64,000 nucleotides of DNA from Megalonaias nervosa (taxonomy: Eukaryota > Mollusca > Bivalvia > Unionida > Unionidae): positions 205,527-269,526 of the forward strand of contig JAECUM010000793.1 of the NCBI GenBank assembly GCA_016617855.1. Reading direction: 5' to 3'. The translations under genes were made by a program, and so were the position numbers. The number at the start of each line of letters is the position of its first letter. The first letter of the stretch is position 1. Of the stretch, positions 23,856 through 35,072 are shown one piece after another. The notes beneath the pieces were generated by a model. The model was given only the letters and a program-made list of their open reading frames with translations, searched no databases and was not told the origin of the DNA.

Positions 23856-24290
23856 TCAAATGATTAACACCCGATCATGCTAGTGAGGTTTGTGTCAAAT
23901 GATTTACACCCGATCATGCTAGTAAGGTTTGTGTCAAATGATTTACACTCAATCATGCTAGTGAAGTTTGTGTCAAATGATTTACACCCGATCATACTAG
24001 TGAGGTTTGTGTCAAATGATTTACACCCGATCATGCTAGTGAGGTTTGTGTCAAATGATTTACACCTGATCATGCTAGTGAGGTTTGTGTCAAATGATTT
24101 ACATCCAATCATGCAAGTGAGGTTTGTGTCAAATGACTTACACCCGATCATGCTAGTGAGGTTTGTGTCAAATGATTTACACCCGATCATGCTAGTGAGG
24201 TTTGTGTCAAATGATTTACACCCAATCATGCTAGTAAGGTTTGTGTCAAATGATTTACACCCGAACATGATAGTAAGGTTTGTGTTAAAT
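23856..24290. repeat. 39-bp minisatellite, about 11 copies, open on both strands
   Basis: Units of 39 bp contain GATTTACACCCGATCATGCT, AGTGAGGTTTGTGTCAAAT and small variants. Because 39 is a multiple of three and the unit lacks stops in one frame per strand, it gives a 142-residue plus frame (13-residue unit MLVRFVSNDLHPI) and a 134-residue minus frame (unit IGCKSFDTNLTSM). Both are best explained as repeat artefacts. Confidence 0.95.
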
Positions 24291-25010
24291 GTTTCAAAAA
24301 TATGATGTGGGGGGAACTAAACATTGCTACAGGTCCTAGATGAAAAATAGCTTTTTTTTTTTTGGTATCCAACTGGCCCTATTTATTTCCAGCCAATTGT
24401 ATAAATTTTCTGACCATAAGAGAATTTTAAACAAACATCTTATCTCAATGCCTTGAGACAGACTGATAGACTGGTCCAATATGACTATCTGCAAGCAATG
24501 GGGCATACAATTTAAAAAAATGATAAAAATCCTAAAATCAAACAATTTGTGCGAAAATCTACTCAAATCATCAACATACAGACAAAAATACAAGTATTAA
24601 ATTTTATTTGATTAGGTGATATTGTAGCACTTTATTGAGACAAGGTTTGCACTGAAACATGTCCAAAAAGTGAAAAATAAATATGAAACTTATTCAAAAT
24701 TTAATCAGAGTAGCTACACAGGGTTAAAAACATGTCCTTTAAACTTAACTTGTCTAAATCAAGTGATTTTTACTCAAGTTTTCTGTGACTGGTAAAATGT
24801 ATGGACAGATGTCCCCAACAGTGGGGTCACAAACCCCACCAGTATACAGTAACCAGATTCAACAGGAAACATGGCTTCTAGTAGGATATTATGAATATAC
24901 AGTGGAGGGGGAACAAATTTTAATCATGTAATACTCACCTGTCACCACTGTATAACTTACCCTTTTCTAATGTGAAAACCCCCATCCATGCCAGATGTAC
25001 CATCCTCCCA

Positions 25011-25028
25011 TTCCAGAAAGTTCTAGAA
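25011..25028. promoter_or_regulatory. Perfect four-unit heat-shock element
   Basis: TTCcaGAAagTTCtaGAA has four alternating units with exact 2-bp spacing, the consensus bound by HSF trimers. It sits inside the TIR element. Confidence 0.7.
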
Positions 25029-25074
25029 AATGTACATCATAGACCCAGTCTGACTCCACGTCATGGGTCCATTA

Positions 25075-25087
25075 GAACGTTCTAGAA
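25075..25087. promoter_or_regulatory. Perfect three-unit heat-shock element
   Basis: GAAcgTTCtaGAA matches the HSF consensus in the second 59-bp copy of the same element. Confidence 0.65.
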
Positions 25088-25160
25088 TATGTACACCATA
25101 GACCCAGTCTGACTCCACGTCATAGGCCCATTTGCAGTGGCACTCTTCATTCTTTTCTAG

Positions 25161-25222
25161 GACCTTGACTACTGAAGGACATCAGAGCAGGGTGGGAGGA
25201 GGGCATCTGACAACAGTGACAG
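25161..25222 (+). other. Exon-like cassette inside the TIR element
   Basis: A pyrimidine-rich acceptor, CTTCATTCTTTTCTAG, is followed by 62 bases ending CAG|GTAAGT inside the right TIR. Both splice signals are strong by eye. There is no transcript evidence. Confidence 0.35.
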
Positions 25223-25775
25223 GTAAGTATTACATAATTAATATTAGTTCACACACACATATACACACCAACACCACAGTTCTCAACAGATTCAATAACT
25301 TAAGAGTCACTGGACTGTTGACCACCTAATCTCTCAGAGTCCATATGAAAATTTTGTGAGTCACAACTAAAATCTCAGGAGTTGTTAGTTATTGCCAGTC
25401 ATAAGCTCTCAGTGAGACTGTTTGTTATTCACAGAGTAAACTGACATTTAAGATTTCTTGTTTTATGTTGAATCAAGAGAAACACTTGAGTATTTTGTAA
25501 GAAACAAACAAGTAGACAGCGCGATGGGCATGGCTATTATTGATTTTTTGTACAAGTATCTCCATTTCTAATTATGTAATAGTCTTATATTTGTTATTAA
25601 ACAGAAAAAGGATTATTTCATACATCACTATAATTTTAACTTCAATATATTCATTATTTAAGTCCTCAAATCATTTTAAATGCAAAAATATTGCTATGCA
25701 AATAATATATAAACCAAATATCCAAGTTTTATATCATAACCAATTCAGTCTAATCACCATGCATTATACTGATGC

Positions 25776-26431
25776 ATCTATGTATATTTAACTTGTATTG
25801 TGTCCTTGACTTTTGTCCGTAATGGAGAACAGAAGTTTGGGCTACCTGACTATTCTTATGAGTTTTTTTTGTCATGTCTGTATGTTTTAAATAAGTTATT
25901 TACTGATATTTGAGTTTAAATTCTAGCTTTATTTACAAACTTAGAATGTTCTGGAGGTGAACTTGTGACCCACATACTGATCATTTTATTTGTATCTTAG
26001 GTTTTTGTAAAAGGTTCTCACAAACAAAATTATTAATTCCTGTTTTAAGTTCAGTATGTGAAATTATTTATTGTCATGTTCAGATATAGTTTGAGAGGAA
26101 TCATTTATTTAAATTATTCACTGGAACTGCAAAGTGCTCATTGACTATTTGGACTAAAACTCTATTTTGGGATTAATGTGAATTCATTCAAAGACATTTG
26201 GGATTATATCATTGTGATACATTGAGACTCAGTACATCAACCTATTTAAGACTAATGGTACATCAGCACATTCAATATTGGAATTCATTCTGAACTTTTT
26301 ATAATCTTTTATGATTATATGGGATTTAAATCCAATATTATAAGTTCCTTTTACATTCCAACTTTGTACTCTAGAGAAATAAATTGTTGTTGAATTTCAC
26401 AAAACTCGTTTTTGTTTTTTTCCGTTACACA
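25776..26431 (+). mobile_element. Degenerate LTR, related to the 28.4-kb LTR group
   Basis: The start resembles the LTR 5' end (CTATGTATATTTAA then CTTGACTTTTGTCCG). The end resembles its 3' end (CTCTAGAGAAATAAATTGTT, AAAACTCG, then CCGTTACACA). The internal piece AACTTAGAATGTTCTGGA also occurs in the LTR fragment at 49.2 kb. Boundaries are approximate. Confidence 0.55.
25943..25956. promoter_or_regulatory. Heat-shock-like element in degenerate LTR
   Basis: aGAAtgTTCtgGAg has two perfect units and one near-perfect unit. The homologous LTR fragment at 49229-49241 carries a perfect three-unit version. Confidence 0.4.
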
Positions 26432-26542
26432 GTTTAAGGTACAACGCATGAAACAACATAAACAAGGCAAATACAGTTTAATAAAGAATGAACTTCACAC
26501 TTGGTGACTTTGTATGCTCTGTCAAAATAACATGTCCACTAA

Positions 26543-26742
26543 TTATTTCCCCCTATTTTTACTCTTTACAAACTTAGCAACAACACTCTCTGGATCCAAG
26601 TTTCTGACTTGTGGACTTTCTTCACATATCCTAAAGAGTATTGCTAAGTTCCCATGATCAAGTCTAGACCTGACCTTTGTCTTCAAACAATTCTGTCTAG
26701 AAAAGATATTTGTACACCAATATCTGACTAAAAATTAACCCA
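26543..26742 (-). pseudogene. hAT-family transposase C-terminus remnant
   Basis: The minus frame reads FLVRYWCTNIFSRQNCLKTK, then VRSRLDHGNLAILFRICEES, ending KSKNRGK and a stop. The FSRQN-x-(I/L)KTK-x-RxRL pattern matches the C-terminal end of hAT-like, ZNF862/ZBED-type transposases. A stop immediately upstream and frameshifts further out show that it is dead. It lies between LTR fragments with no visible terminal repeats. Confidence 0.6.
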
Positions 26743-27060
26743 ATTGATTAATAACTGTTACACATCTTGCCAATTCCAAATTGTTAAACATTTGGCAGAT
26801 TGAGGCAAATTTATCACCAGTAAAACACAATTCAAGTTAGTCTTCTTACCTTCAACAACTGAGTTTGCAAGCCAACAGTGTACAGTTCTGTCTTATGGGC
26901 AATCAAACAAACGATATTTGATCAAAAGTCCAAATCAAGTGATTACTGTTTCTTCCTCTTCTAGCTACCATAAATGTCAACGACTGTTTCAAAGTCTATC
27001 TCAAAACAATCCAACCTTGATTCAGTTTTGCACACTTATGTGGGACATCACTGACCTTTT

Positions 27061-27138
27061 AGCTCCACCCAGTTCATACTGATTGTAGCTCCACCCAGTT
27101 CATACTGATTGTAGCTCCACCCAGTTCATACTGATTGT
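27061..27138. repeat. 26-bp tandem repeat, 3 perfect copies
   Basis: AGCTCCACCCAGTTCATACT plus GATTGT is repeated three times without change. Confidence 0.95.
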
Positions 27139-27614
27139 ACATAGGTGTGATATTACTGGCCAGTAAGATGTAATTTGTTAAGGATGGTACATGCTCAGCA
27201 GGACATTATGTCAGGGGCGAATCAGGGGTAATTAATACCGATGCCTGGGACGATTAATACTGATGCCCAAATCAATATACGTCTTGAAAATGCACAGGTT
27301 GGAATTTCCATGCATCTGAAATGGGTCAAATTTAAATTTCAAACGTCAAAATCAGAGTATGGATCTACTGAGAACCCTAACTACCCAATAAAAAACCTCA
27401 TTTTAATATCAGTATTACATTACCTGTCACTATTGTGTAGCTGTAGTTGTTAGGAGGAAGGATGATGGTCTTCAAGCAACTCAAAACTTAAAATTACTCA
27501 ACTTATCCTACAACAACATATTTCACTGTGTGACACACCAGAAGTTTAGCTTCCAAATAACCTAAGTAAACATGATATAATTCATCACAGAAACTTAAAC
27601 CTATAGTTAAACCT
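27139..27614. other. No recognised gene
   Basis: A 70-residue plus frame (27241-27453) has no known motif. Near 27406-27440, TATTACATTACCTGTCAC resembles the TIR of the heat-shock-element repeat and may be a truncated end of another copy. Confidence 0.35.
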
Positions 27615-28241
27615 ATAGATGTTAAGGTCAAGGCTATCTCTGATTCCCCTGTACCTGTCAGTAAAAAGCTACTGATGCAATTTTTGGGTATGGCCGGCTA
27701 CTATAGGAAATTTTGTTCCAATTTTTCTAATATTGCTGAACCCCTGACAAACTTGTTAAGTAAGAAAAACAAGTTTCTTTGGACTGAAAAATGTCAGGAG
27801 GCTTTTGATAGGTTAAAAGCCATACTTAAATGTGTGCCGGTCCTTGCAGCTCCATATTGCAGTCAATCTTTTAAATTATCTGTTGATGCAAGTGATGTTG
27901 GGGTTGGAGCAGTATTGATTCAAGAAGACAGAAATGGTGTTGATCACCCAGTGTGCTATTTCTCTACGAAATTAAATAAGCATCAAAGAAATTACTCAAA
28001 AATCGAGAAGGAATATTTGGCTTTAATATTAGCATTACAGCAATTTCAAGTTTACATTAGTTCAGCTCCTTCTCTGGTTGTTGTGTTTAGTGATCACAAC
28101 CCCCTTACTTTCATCGACAAGGTGAAAAATAAAAATCAAAGATTATTAAGGTGGAGTTTGTTTTTGCAAGTATATAATCTTGATATCAGGCACATCAAAG
28201 GAAAAGACAATTTGATTGCAGATGCACTTTCCCGTGTATAG
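27615..28241 (+). pseudogene. Ty3-type LTR retrotransposon: RT thumb and RNase H, 5'-truncated
   Basis: The frame reads FLGMAGYYRKFCSNFSNIAE, PLTNLLSKK, FLWTEKCQEAFDRLK (polymerase thumb), then VDASDVGVGAVLIQ, CYFSTKLNKHQRNYSKIEKE, VFSDHNPLTFI and HIKGKDNLIADALSRV before a stop. These are the standard marks of Ty3-type RT plus RNase H. The catalytic half of RT is missing upstream, so the copy is 5'-truncated or rearranged at about 27615. After the stop there are only 136 bases to the 3' LTR, and they contain no integrase. Confidence 0.9.
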
Positions 28242-28365
28242 AAATATTATTTCATGTACACTTTGTATAATTAATAAGAATTTTCTTATGTAATTTTATT
28301 TTACCTCATGTATAATTTACATATGGTAAAAAGAAAGCTTTATTACATAAATCTTTCTTTTTCTT

Positions 28366-28377
28366 TACGGGGGGAAG
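28366..28377 (+). other. Polypurine tract before 3' LTR
   Basis: ACGGGGGGAAG lies directly before the TGTTACG that opens the LTR, the expected primer site for plus-strand DNA synthesis. Confidence 0.7.
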
Positions 28378-29322
28378 TGTTACGTATATGTAATTTAATT
28401 ACTTGTGTGTTAGTTTTAAATTCTTTTTTACTTTTGCTTCATTATATTTTACTGTAATGATAATTTTCATGGGATTTGACTATTTTCAGAAAAATCACTT
28501 CTCTGTTTTGACCTGATTTGAACGTAAAAGGTATTACATTATCAGTATTTTTAGCTCACCTTGGTGGAGATGTTTTGTAAACACTAAGCAAAAATGATTG
28601 GCTATTACCAAGGTCATGTTTGTCCCACATGTTAGCCGAGTTGTAAACAGCCTTTCTTTATTAATTTATTTCCAGCGTGGGAATCTGATCCTTAGATAGG
28701 GATATTGTAGCACACGTGCAAATGGTCATTTTTTTTACTGCGCGGTTTGATGATTAAGTGATCATGTGACCCATTATGAGTGTCAAAATGACGTTTTAGT
28801 TGGGTTTAATACTCACATCTCAGTGAAGTTTGGTCAGTCGTACCTTAAACCTTGAGAGCTCTAAGAGGTTTTTATTGTTGATGCCAGTTTGTTCTGAAGT
28901 TCGTATATTTTTGGGGATTTAATAATTCATATTCTCTAGAAAACTACACAGGTGCTCTTCTTTATAAAAATTCCGGGACAAAGACATTCAGTGGAAATTT
29001 ATTCTGGAATTCTAAACAGAACATTATAAATTGTGATTCAATGAGGAACTGTTGCCATCAGTACAATGACTTCATCTGACGTCATCGCCTTCCACAGTGG
29101 AACTTCATCGAGATTCGAACCTGGATTTAATTAGAACTGTTTAGTGATAGGACTTATATTTTTTCAATTCTAGGATTAATTTTTGTATTATATTCACAAA
29201 CCGTAAGACCTATTTCATATTTTTACCTTGTTTTCTAGATAAATAAATTATTTTGTTAAAATTTACAAAGCTTGTTGACTTCTCTTTTCTTTTGTTATTT
29301 TTGTACAAGCCTACACATAACA
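28378..29322 (+). mobile_element. 3' LTR of the truncated Ty3-type element (945 bp)
   Basis: It begins TGTTACGTATATG and ends CACATAACA, so the termini are TG...CA with short inverted TGTTA/TAACA ends. TTTAATACTC near 28806 is a possible TATA-like site, and AATAAA near 29241 a possible poly(A) signal. Close relatives lie at 62806-63714 (+) and 32605-33511 (-), which sets both boundaries. Confidence 0.9.
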
Positions 29323-31002
29323 GGTACATAAATGGATGGGAAATAGAAAAATCAATCAAACTGACACTACCATGAATCAGACATGAATGAAGCAAAGGAA
29401 AAATGTATGTTGTGTTCACTCGGCTGCATCAGGTAGGTCAGAAATCCTGTTTGATAATTAGTCACTTTATAATAAGTATGAACACCTGGTAAGTGGACAG
29501 TTTGACTTTTCAGATTTGTAATATTAACCAAAAGTATTTATTTTCTTTCTATCTTCTATCAAAAGTTACCATCATCTCCAGCTTGAAAAACCTGATACCC
29601 TGCCACAGACATGATACGGCCATCACCACCTCCCACTGGGTTGTCACTCATCTTGTTTTGAATATCTTACACTGTAATAAAAATACATAACATTTTAGGT
29701 CTAATTTAAAGAAACAAATCGAGTAAAAAACCCTTACACTGTTCTGAAAAAAAATTTGGGCTATTAAGTATAAGTGAGGTGACCAACTTCATGTTTGATT
29801 AGTATGAAAATGCAATTATCAAGACTCTCAGGTATTTTTTCTGTAATAAATGTCTGAATGATTCATAACTAGAATGAAACAGAAACTCTAACTATATATA
29901 AACATTAACAAATGGGAGTGCATTTAATGAAAGTAACAAGGACTATCTACTGGTACCAAAACTCTATGGAAGATATATAAAATATATATAGAACAATCAG
30001 ACTTAACAGCCAAAGTGTCATACTCTGTGTGCTGTCAATTGTTTGTTTATTCAAGCCTACATTTGCCAAACTTGCAGTAAATAACCAATGATTTTGATGC
30101 TGGTGTTTTATGGCAAAACAACAGATATTGGTTAAACTGGACCAAAGTGCCATGCCCAAGGAAATACCATAGTAGCATTCAAAGGCTGACTTGATGTCAA
30201 GATTCAAAGTGGTGCCTTTTTGGTCACAAGCTTGGAATCACTCTAGTAATGGTTTCATACACTGTATAAATGTACATGTACAGCAACTAATTAAAGTTAG
30301 AACACTGAAAAGCTGCAGAGATGAAAGATGTTATTGGTACAATTCAGTAACACCTGTGCTGATTGTGCTCAAACTAAATTAAAGATGCATAAAGTAGCAT
30401 CCTGATGGTCTTGACAAAGACAGAATAAAGTATGTACTATTGTAGCTATTAGTCCCAGTCCATGGTAGCTAGGAATTTTTGGGGGGAGAAATTATTTGTC
30501 ATCAATTGGCGCATTCACTATACAAGTTGTATGGAGCTTATTTTGTTCAGTGATTTCAATTTACAGCAACCAAAAGCAAAATTACTACTACTATAATAAA
30601 AAAATAAACTAAAGATTTCAACTGCATTGTCTGTTTGACCCAACTGCCACTGATTATGAATCGTGACTGACAATCTTAAATTTATGTATGCAAGAGAGAA
30701 AAGTGTTTCCTATCTAAAGAAAACATCTTGTTTACTACTTAGAATCATGACAAAAATCTGGTAAGCACAACCCTCAATCACAAACAAAAATTAAGCACAA
30801 GATATATTATACATAACAACATGGTATATAATCCCATTTTTGGTGAGTGTTACAAACTTGCTATAAGTTGCTATATTCATTCTGATTTATTATCTACCTA
30901 AAAAATCAAGGATGTCCCTCAACAGTGCCTGTAATGATCTCAACTCAAAACGAAATCAAGGTGTCTGGATGGATGTGCAGGTGGATGTAGCACTATAATA
31001 AA
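29323..31002. other. No recognised gene
   Basis: AT-rich sequence with short frames only. No arrays, terminal repeats or coding motifs could be supported. Confidence 0.45.
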
Positions 31003-31072
31003 ACCTGTCTTGAGACCACCCCTTCTGCTATTAAAATGTGATCTCTCGAGACTGGTGGTCTCTCATAACAGG
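31003..31072. repeat. Short inverted repeat, possible small MITE
   Basis: AACCTGTCTTGAGACCACC and, about 30 bases on, GGTGGTCTCTCATAACAGGC are near-complements. The pair would fold to a hairpin of about 70 bases. No duplication is evident. Confidence 0.45.
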
Positions 31073-32600
31073 CGTGTGAAAGATTACCATTTTCATGGTC
31101 AAAATGCAGCAGGTTTAAGAAGGGAAAATATCCACAATGGCTGTACATGCATTTTACCTGTTACCTGCAACATGACATGTCATGATTTTGTAATAGTCCC
31201 AAACTCACTGACACAGTCGTGTTTCACCTCTTCAGTATATCCCCATTACATGAAGCATGTATAAACAGTAAACAGTCATGACTGAAGCTGATGTCAACTA
31301 AACTTTTGACAGTTTAAATAGTGGCAATTAAAAGACAAAGAAGTTAGATATAATCCACCATTTTACAAATTACTAACTGGCTGACAATACTAGTGAGATA
31401 TGTTTTAAGACGTAAGTGGGTAAGCCCGTTGTGCCAATTTACAAAAGTACAATCAGGACATGGAAAAACCCAGTATAGGTAAATCAAAGAGATGCTCGTT
31501 ATTACATATCATTGCTATAAATGAGAATGTTTAAACCATATGTATTATAGATTTTTGACCAGTTTGTGAACAGTGGTAATTTTTCTTTTATGTTGAATTT
31601 ACTGCACATATAAAATGCAAAGCATGATTATTTAAACTGTAAGAATAGTGTGAATTATTTTTGAAGCTGATTAGGCAGCAATTAGCTATCAGCAAAGCCC
31701 GACATAAATAAGTTCAGAACTCCTGGTCTAAGGAGTATTACCAGCAAACAAAAATAGTTAAATTTTTTATTAAAAAAATAATAGGGGAGGCAATTAATTC
31801 TTTGCACATACCTCAACTTGATTCTGACCAGGATTCGCTCTGCGAATCCAGCAGAGATGTTTGAACAGCAGGACCATCTGGACTCTAGTGAGTGTAGTGA
31901 TGAAAACTAATAACACTTGCATTACCCTGAACTGTAGCAATTGCAACATTGTGTAACAAATAACGTTAAAAATGGGGAAAATTTTGGAAATATGGAAATT
32001 GGAGTCCAGGCTTCTGGAATTTAAGCCAGGGCTTGTGATTTTTAAGACACCAGCCCTGGGCCTGCATCAATTTTTTTCTTTCTTTTAGCACTGATCTATC
32101 AGCAAACAGTTAACAATTAGATCTGAAGATCATGTTTACATGTAGGTTAGTATAAGAATTGCACAATTAGTAAGGTAATATTTATTTTTCATGTCTGCAA
32201 GTTAAATTGACAAGTCCATAAATTTCAGACTCGCATCAAATGTAGCATAAGAACTGCACAGTTACCTATGATAACACCTGTGTAAGAATTTGCAGCTTTG
32301 ATCAGGGTTTAGGTAAATATGGAATATATATGAAACAATTAATAAATTCAACAGACAGATTTAACTTACTCAGAGAATAAATGGATTTATTTAAAGAAAA
32401 AACAAAAATGCCTAATTCACCGATAACCAAAAAAAAGATGAGATAAATCCATAAATAAATGGTTTAATAGGACTGGACGACAGTGAACAGGTGACAGCTT
32501 GTTGTGGGCTTTAATAATGTGGGAGTGAAAGTTGGGGACGGGGAAAACAAAACGCATGGAGTACAAAATAAATTATCATTCATTACCTACCCCTATTTAT
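31073..32600. other. No recognised gene
   Basis: AT-rich sequence with no supportable frame or repeat structure. The 31010-31264 plus frame is partly the inverted repeat above. Confidence 0.45.
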
Positions 32601-32604
32601 ATAT

Positions 32605-33511
32605 TGTTACGAGTCTATGCTCTTAAAATAAGTAAGAGAAAAGAGTGAAAACAACAATTTAACAATTTATTTCCCTAGAATACAAAGTGAAAAATTAGAA
32701 ATGAGAACTTACAGTATTGTGAATTAAATCCAAAAATAATCCAAGAATTAAAGACACAAGTCCTAGTAATAAAAAGTCCTGAATAAAATTCAGTTCAAGT
32801 CCCGAAGAGATCCAACATTGAAGGCGATGACATGTCTGTTATAGCCTATGAAGTACTGATGTGTCAACAGTCTCTTGTTGAATCACAGAAATATTATTCC
32901 AGGTTTGAATTCAGTATAAATTCCAGTGAATGTCTTTATCCAAGAATTTTATCAGAGCACTTTTCTATTTCCAGAGAAAATAATCACTTGAATTCAATAA
33001 TTTGAAGAAAATGAAATTCAGCCCAAACTGGTCACAACATAATACAACTTAAAGTGCTAGATGTCAAAGCATGACTGCTAAAATCTTCACAGTCACAAGA
33101 TAATATAGTTCTCTGTTTGACCGCAGGCCACACTTAGCATTTTCTAAACACAACCATTACCTAACGGAAAATAACCTTCTAGAATGATCTAATGAGCCTT
33201 GTTTATTTACAACACAACAGCCTATAAATTCACTTAAGGAATCTCCAAAACCTGACCTTAATCAACATATTTACGCCTTCTTGTTTACCTGAATAATAAT
33301 TCTGTTAATAAGTTCATACACATAGAAAATAATGAAGTTATTATTAGTTGTTTACATAAACGAAATAAAAAAATTAAAAAAGTCAATCAGGTCAAGCAGA
33401 AATGAACTCGGTTTTGGACAAGGTCAAGTCCAGCAAACACTGTTACATTACAACATGTAATGAAATAAAAAAATTTAAAACTAACAGACAAACAATTAAA
33501 TATACATAACA
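32605..33511 (-). mobile_element. Solo LTR (907 bp) of the 28.4-kb group
   Basis: Read on the minus strand it starts TGTTATGTATATTTAATTG and ends CTCGTAACA. It is flanked on both sides by ATAT (32601-32604, 33512-33515), a 4-bp target duplication. With no internal coding on either side this is a solo LTR left by recombination. A heat-shock-like TTCtaGAAggTTa on the minus strand lies near 33175-33187. Confidence 0.85.
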
Positions 33512-33647
33512 ATATTTAAATACAGTAATGTCAATGCTACCTATTTTTTATTTACATGTACTTAATAGAATCACAAATCTTTCAAAAGAATGACAGTATT
33601 TTGACAGGATTCATCGATATACTGATGCATCAATATTTTTGTTGTAA

Positions 33648-33729
33648 CAATACATATATTGATACATGTGGCAAATCGATACAAAACAATACATATATTG
33701 ATACATGCGGAAAATCGATACAAAACAAT
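33648..33729. repeat. 39-bp tandem duplication
   Basis: Two copies of CAATACATATATTGATACAT followed by G(T/C)GG(C/A)AAATCGATACAAAA. The second differs at two positions. Confidence 0.9.
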
Positions 33730-33874
33730 ACTTACTGTTGCAAGTTATCTTAATCTCTTGTAGTTATCAACACTCTTGCAATCTACAAATTAGCACCAAG
33801 TGACATGGTTCGTATATTGTCTATTCCATGGGAATTATTTTAGTACAACAGCTTGTTCAGCATAAAGTAGTCAG

Positions 33875-34010
33875 TTTCCTGACCCTTGCCACTCCATTTT
33901 TGATATTTGGACATTTATGTTTATGTTAGTGTGCAGGGCCAGAGCCAATTGCCTATCGAAAGGTTGAAATTCACTGACATCATGCCGTGTCAGCATAGGA
34001 TAGCCACTTA
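33875..34010 (+). repeat. Dispersed coding-like repeat, copy 1 (others at 36.84 and 37.55 kb)
   Basis: GACCCTTGCCACTCCATTTT, GATATTTGGACATTTATG and CAATTGCCTATCGAAAGGTT are shared with 37545-37700 on the minus strand. The first two are also shared with 36840-36900. Translated in one frame the family reads like SDPSHPxxDxFT...QSQLPIEKLK, which may be a LINE C-terminus. That identity is a guess. Confidence 0.5.
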
Positions 34011-34261
34011 CTAACCAGACTAGCAATCCTTAAAGCCCTTTTGCATCGGGCCAAACCTGCATGAAATCAACAGGATGATTATTTTCTCAGAAACTCTAAG
34101 TATAACATTCTTTTAATCTGCTGACAGATGAGACAAAACTACAGTGTTGATGAAATTTGACCTGGAATTCACCATTTGCATTGCTAGTCACATGACAAAC
34201 GGTTGTTACACAAATTCTGGAACAAGCATTATGTCATAATATGAACTTGAATCAAGGAAGT

Positions 34262-34760
34262 TTTACAAATGCAGGTTTAAAATATGGGCTACCCAGAAAA
34301 CCCAAAATGGCTGTTTCCTAGTGTGGTTCAACTTCAGATGAGGATTTCACTCAGGAAATACTGGCTGATGATAGTTATGATGACAATAAATTTTAAAGCT
34401 ATTAAAAATTACAGATTACTGGATCTGGGAAAAGTGTTAGTGCAGATACCAGTGTGTGATTTTGAGCCCAAAAATGGTATTAAATATGAGTCTGATGTAC
34501 ATGCTGGATGGGCAAAAATAGACTGCATGCCGGTCAATCACCCTTTCAGCAAATGTAGAAAAGGCAGAATGCCAAGCCAAATTAAAATAAATTCAATTTA
34601 AAAGTAAAATGTGATTTTCAGTTATTTTCTCAAACAAGTTAGCCATTTGGGATCATGTGCTACAAAACTATATATCCCAATCAGGGTTAAGATAAACTGA
34701 ATAAATAAGAATGAAATAAAATGAAATTAAGAAGTAAAAATATGCTGATCAAAATACATG
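34262..34760. repeat. Dispersed repeat, copy 2 (copy 1 at 4440-4805)
   Basis: It carries the same ordered blocks as copy 1 and is longer because of insertions. The 105-residue plus frame inside (34284-34601) is not kept in copy 1, so it is not supported as a gene. Confidence 0.6.
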
Positions 34761-34852
34761 TACCTCTGTCCTGCTGATCAGTTGGAGCAGCCTTAAATGC
34801 AGAATACAAATAACTGACAACTAAGAATTCATCTGTTTGAAAGTATTTTTGC

Positions 34853-35072
34853 TGACTTGTCATGGATGAAAATGGCATATAAATATGTGTATGTCTGTAA
34901 TCTGACTTGTCATGGATGAAAATGGCATATAAATATGTGAAAGTATGTCTGTAATCTGATTTGGCATGGATGAAAATGGCATATAAATATGTGTAAGTAT
35001 GTCAGTAATCTGACTTGGCATGGATGAAAATGGCAAAAAAATATGTGTTAAGTATGTCTGTAATCTGAATAC
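34853..35072. repeat. 54-bp minisatellite, about 4 copies
   Basis: Units contain TCATGGATGAAAATGGCATA, TAAATATGTG and TATGTCTGTAATCTGA. The unit is a multiple of three, which produces a minus frame with an 18-residue period (FSSMPSQITDILTHIYMP). It is a repeat artefact. Confidence 0.9.

Larger units (their letters stand above)
24926..25235. mobile_element. 310-bp TIR element carrying heat-shock elements and outward splice donors
   Basis: The two ends are inverted copies, ATGTAATACTYACCTGTCAC followed by (CAC)TGT on each strand. Inside are two direct copies of a 59-bp segment starting TCTAGAA, each headed by a strong heat-shock element. Each TIR holds a CAG|GTRAGT splice-donor consensus pointing outward: 25220-25228 on plus and the mirror at 24945-24933 on minus. 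I found no clear target duplication and no transposase. The non-autonomous TIR class is inferred from the ends alone. Confidence 0.6.

Noticed and set aside
23864..24305. Two opposite 13-residue-repeat proteins
   Set aside because: Both frames arise from one 39-bp minisatellite.
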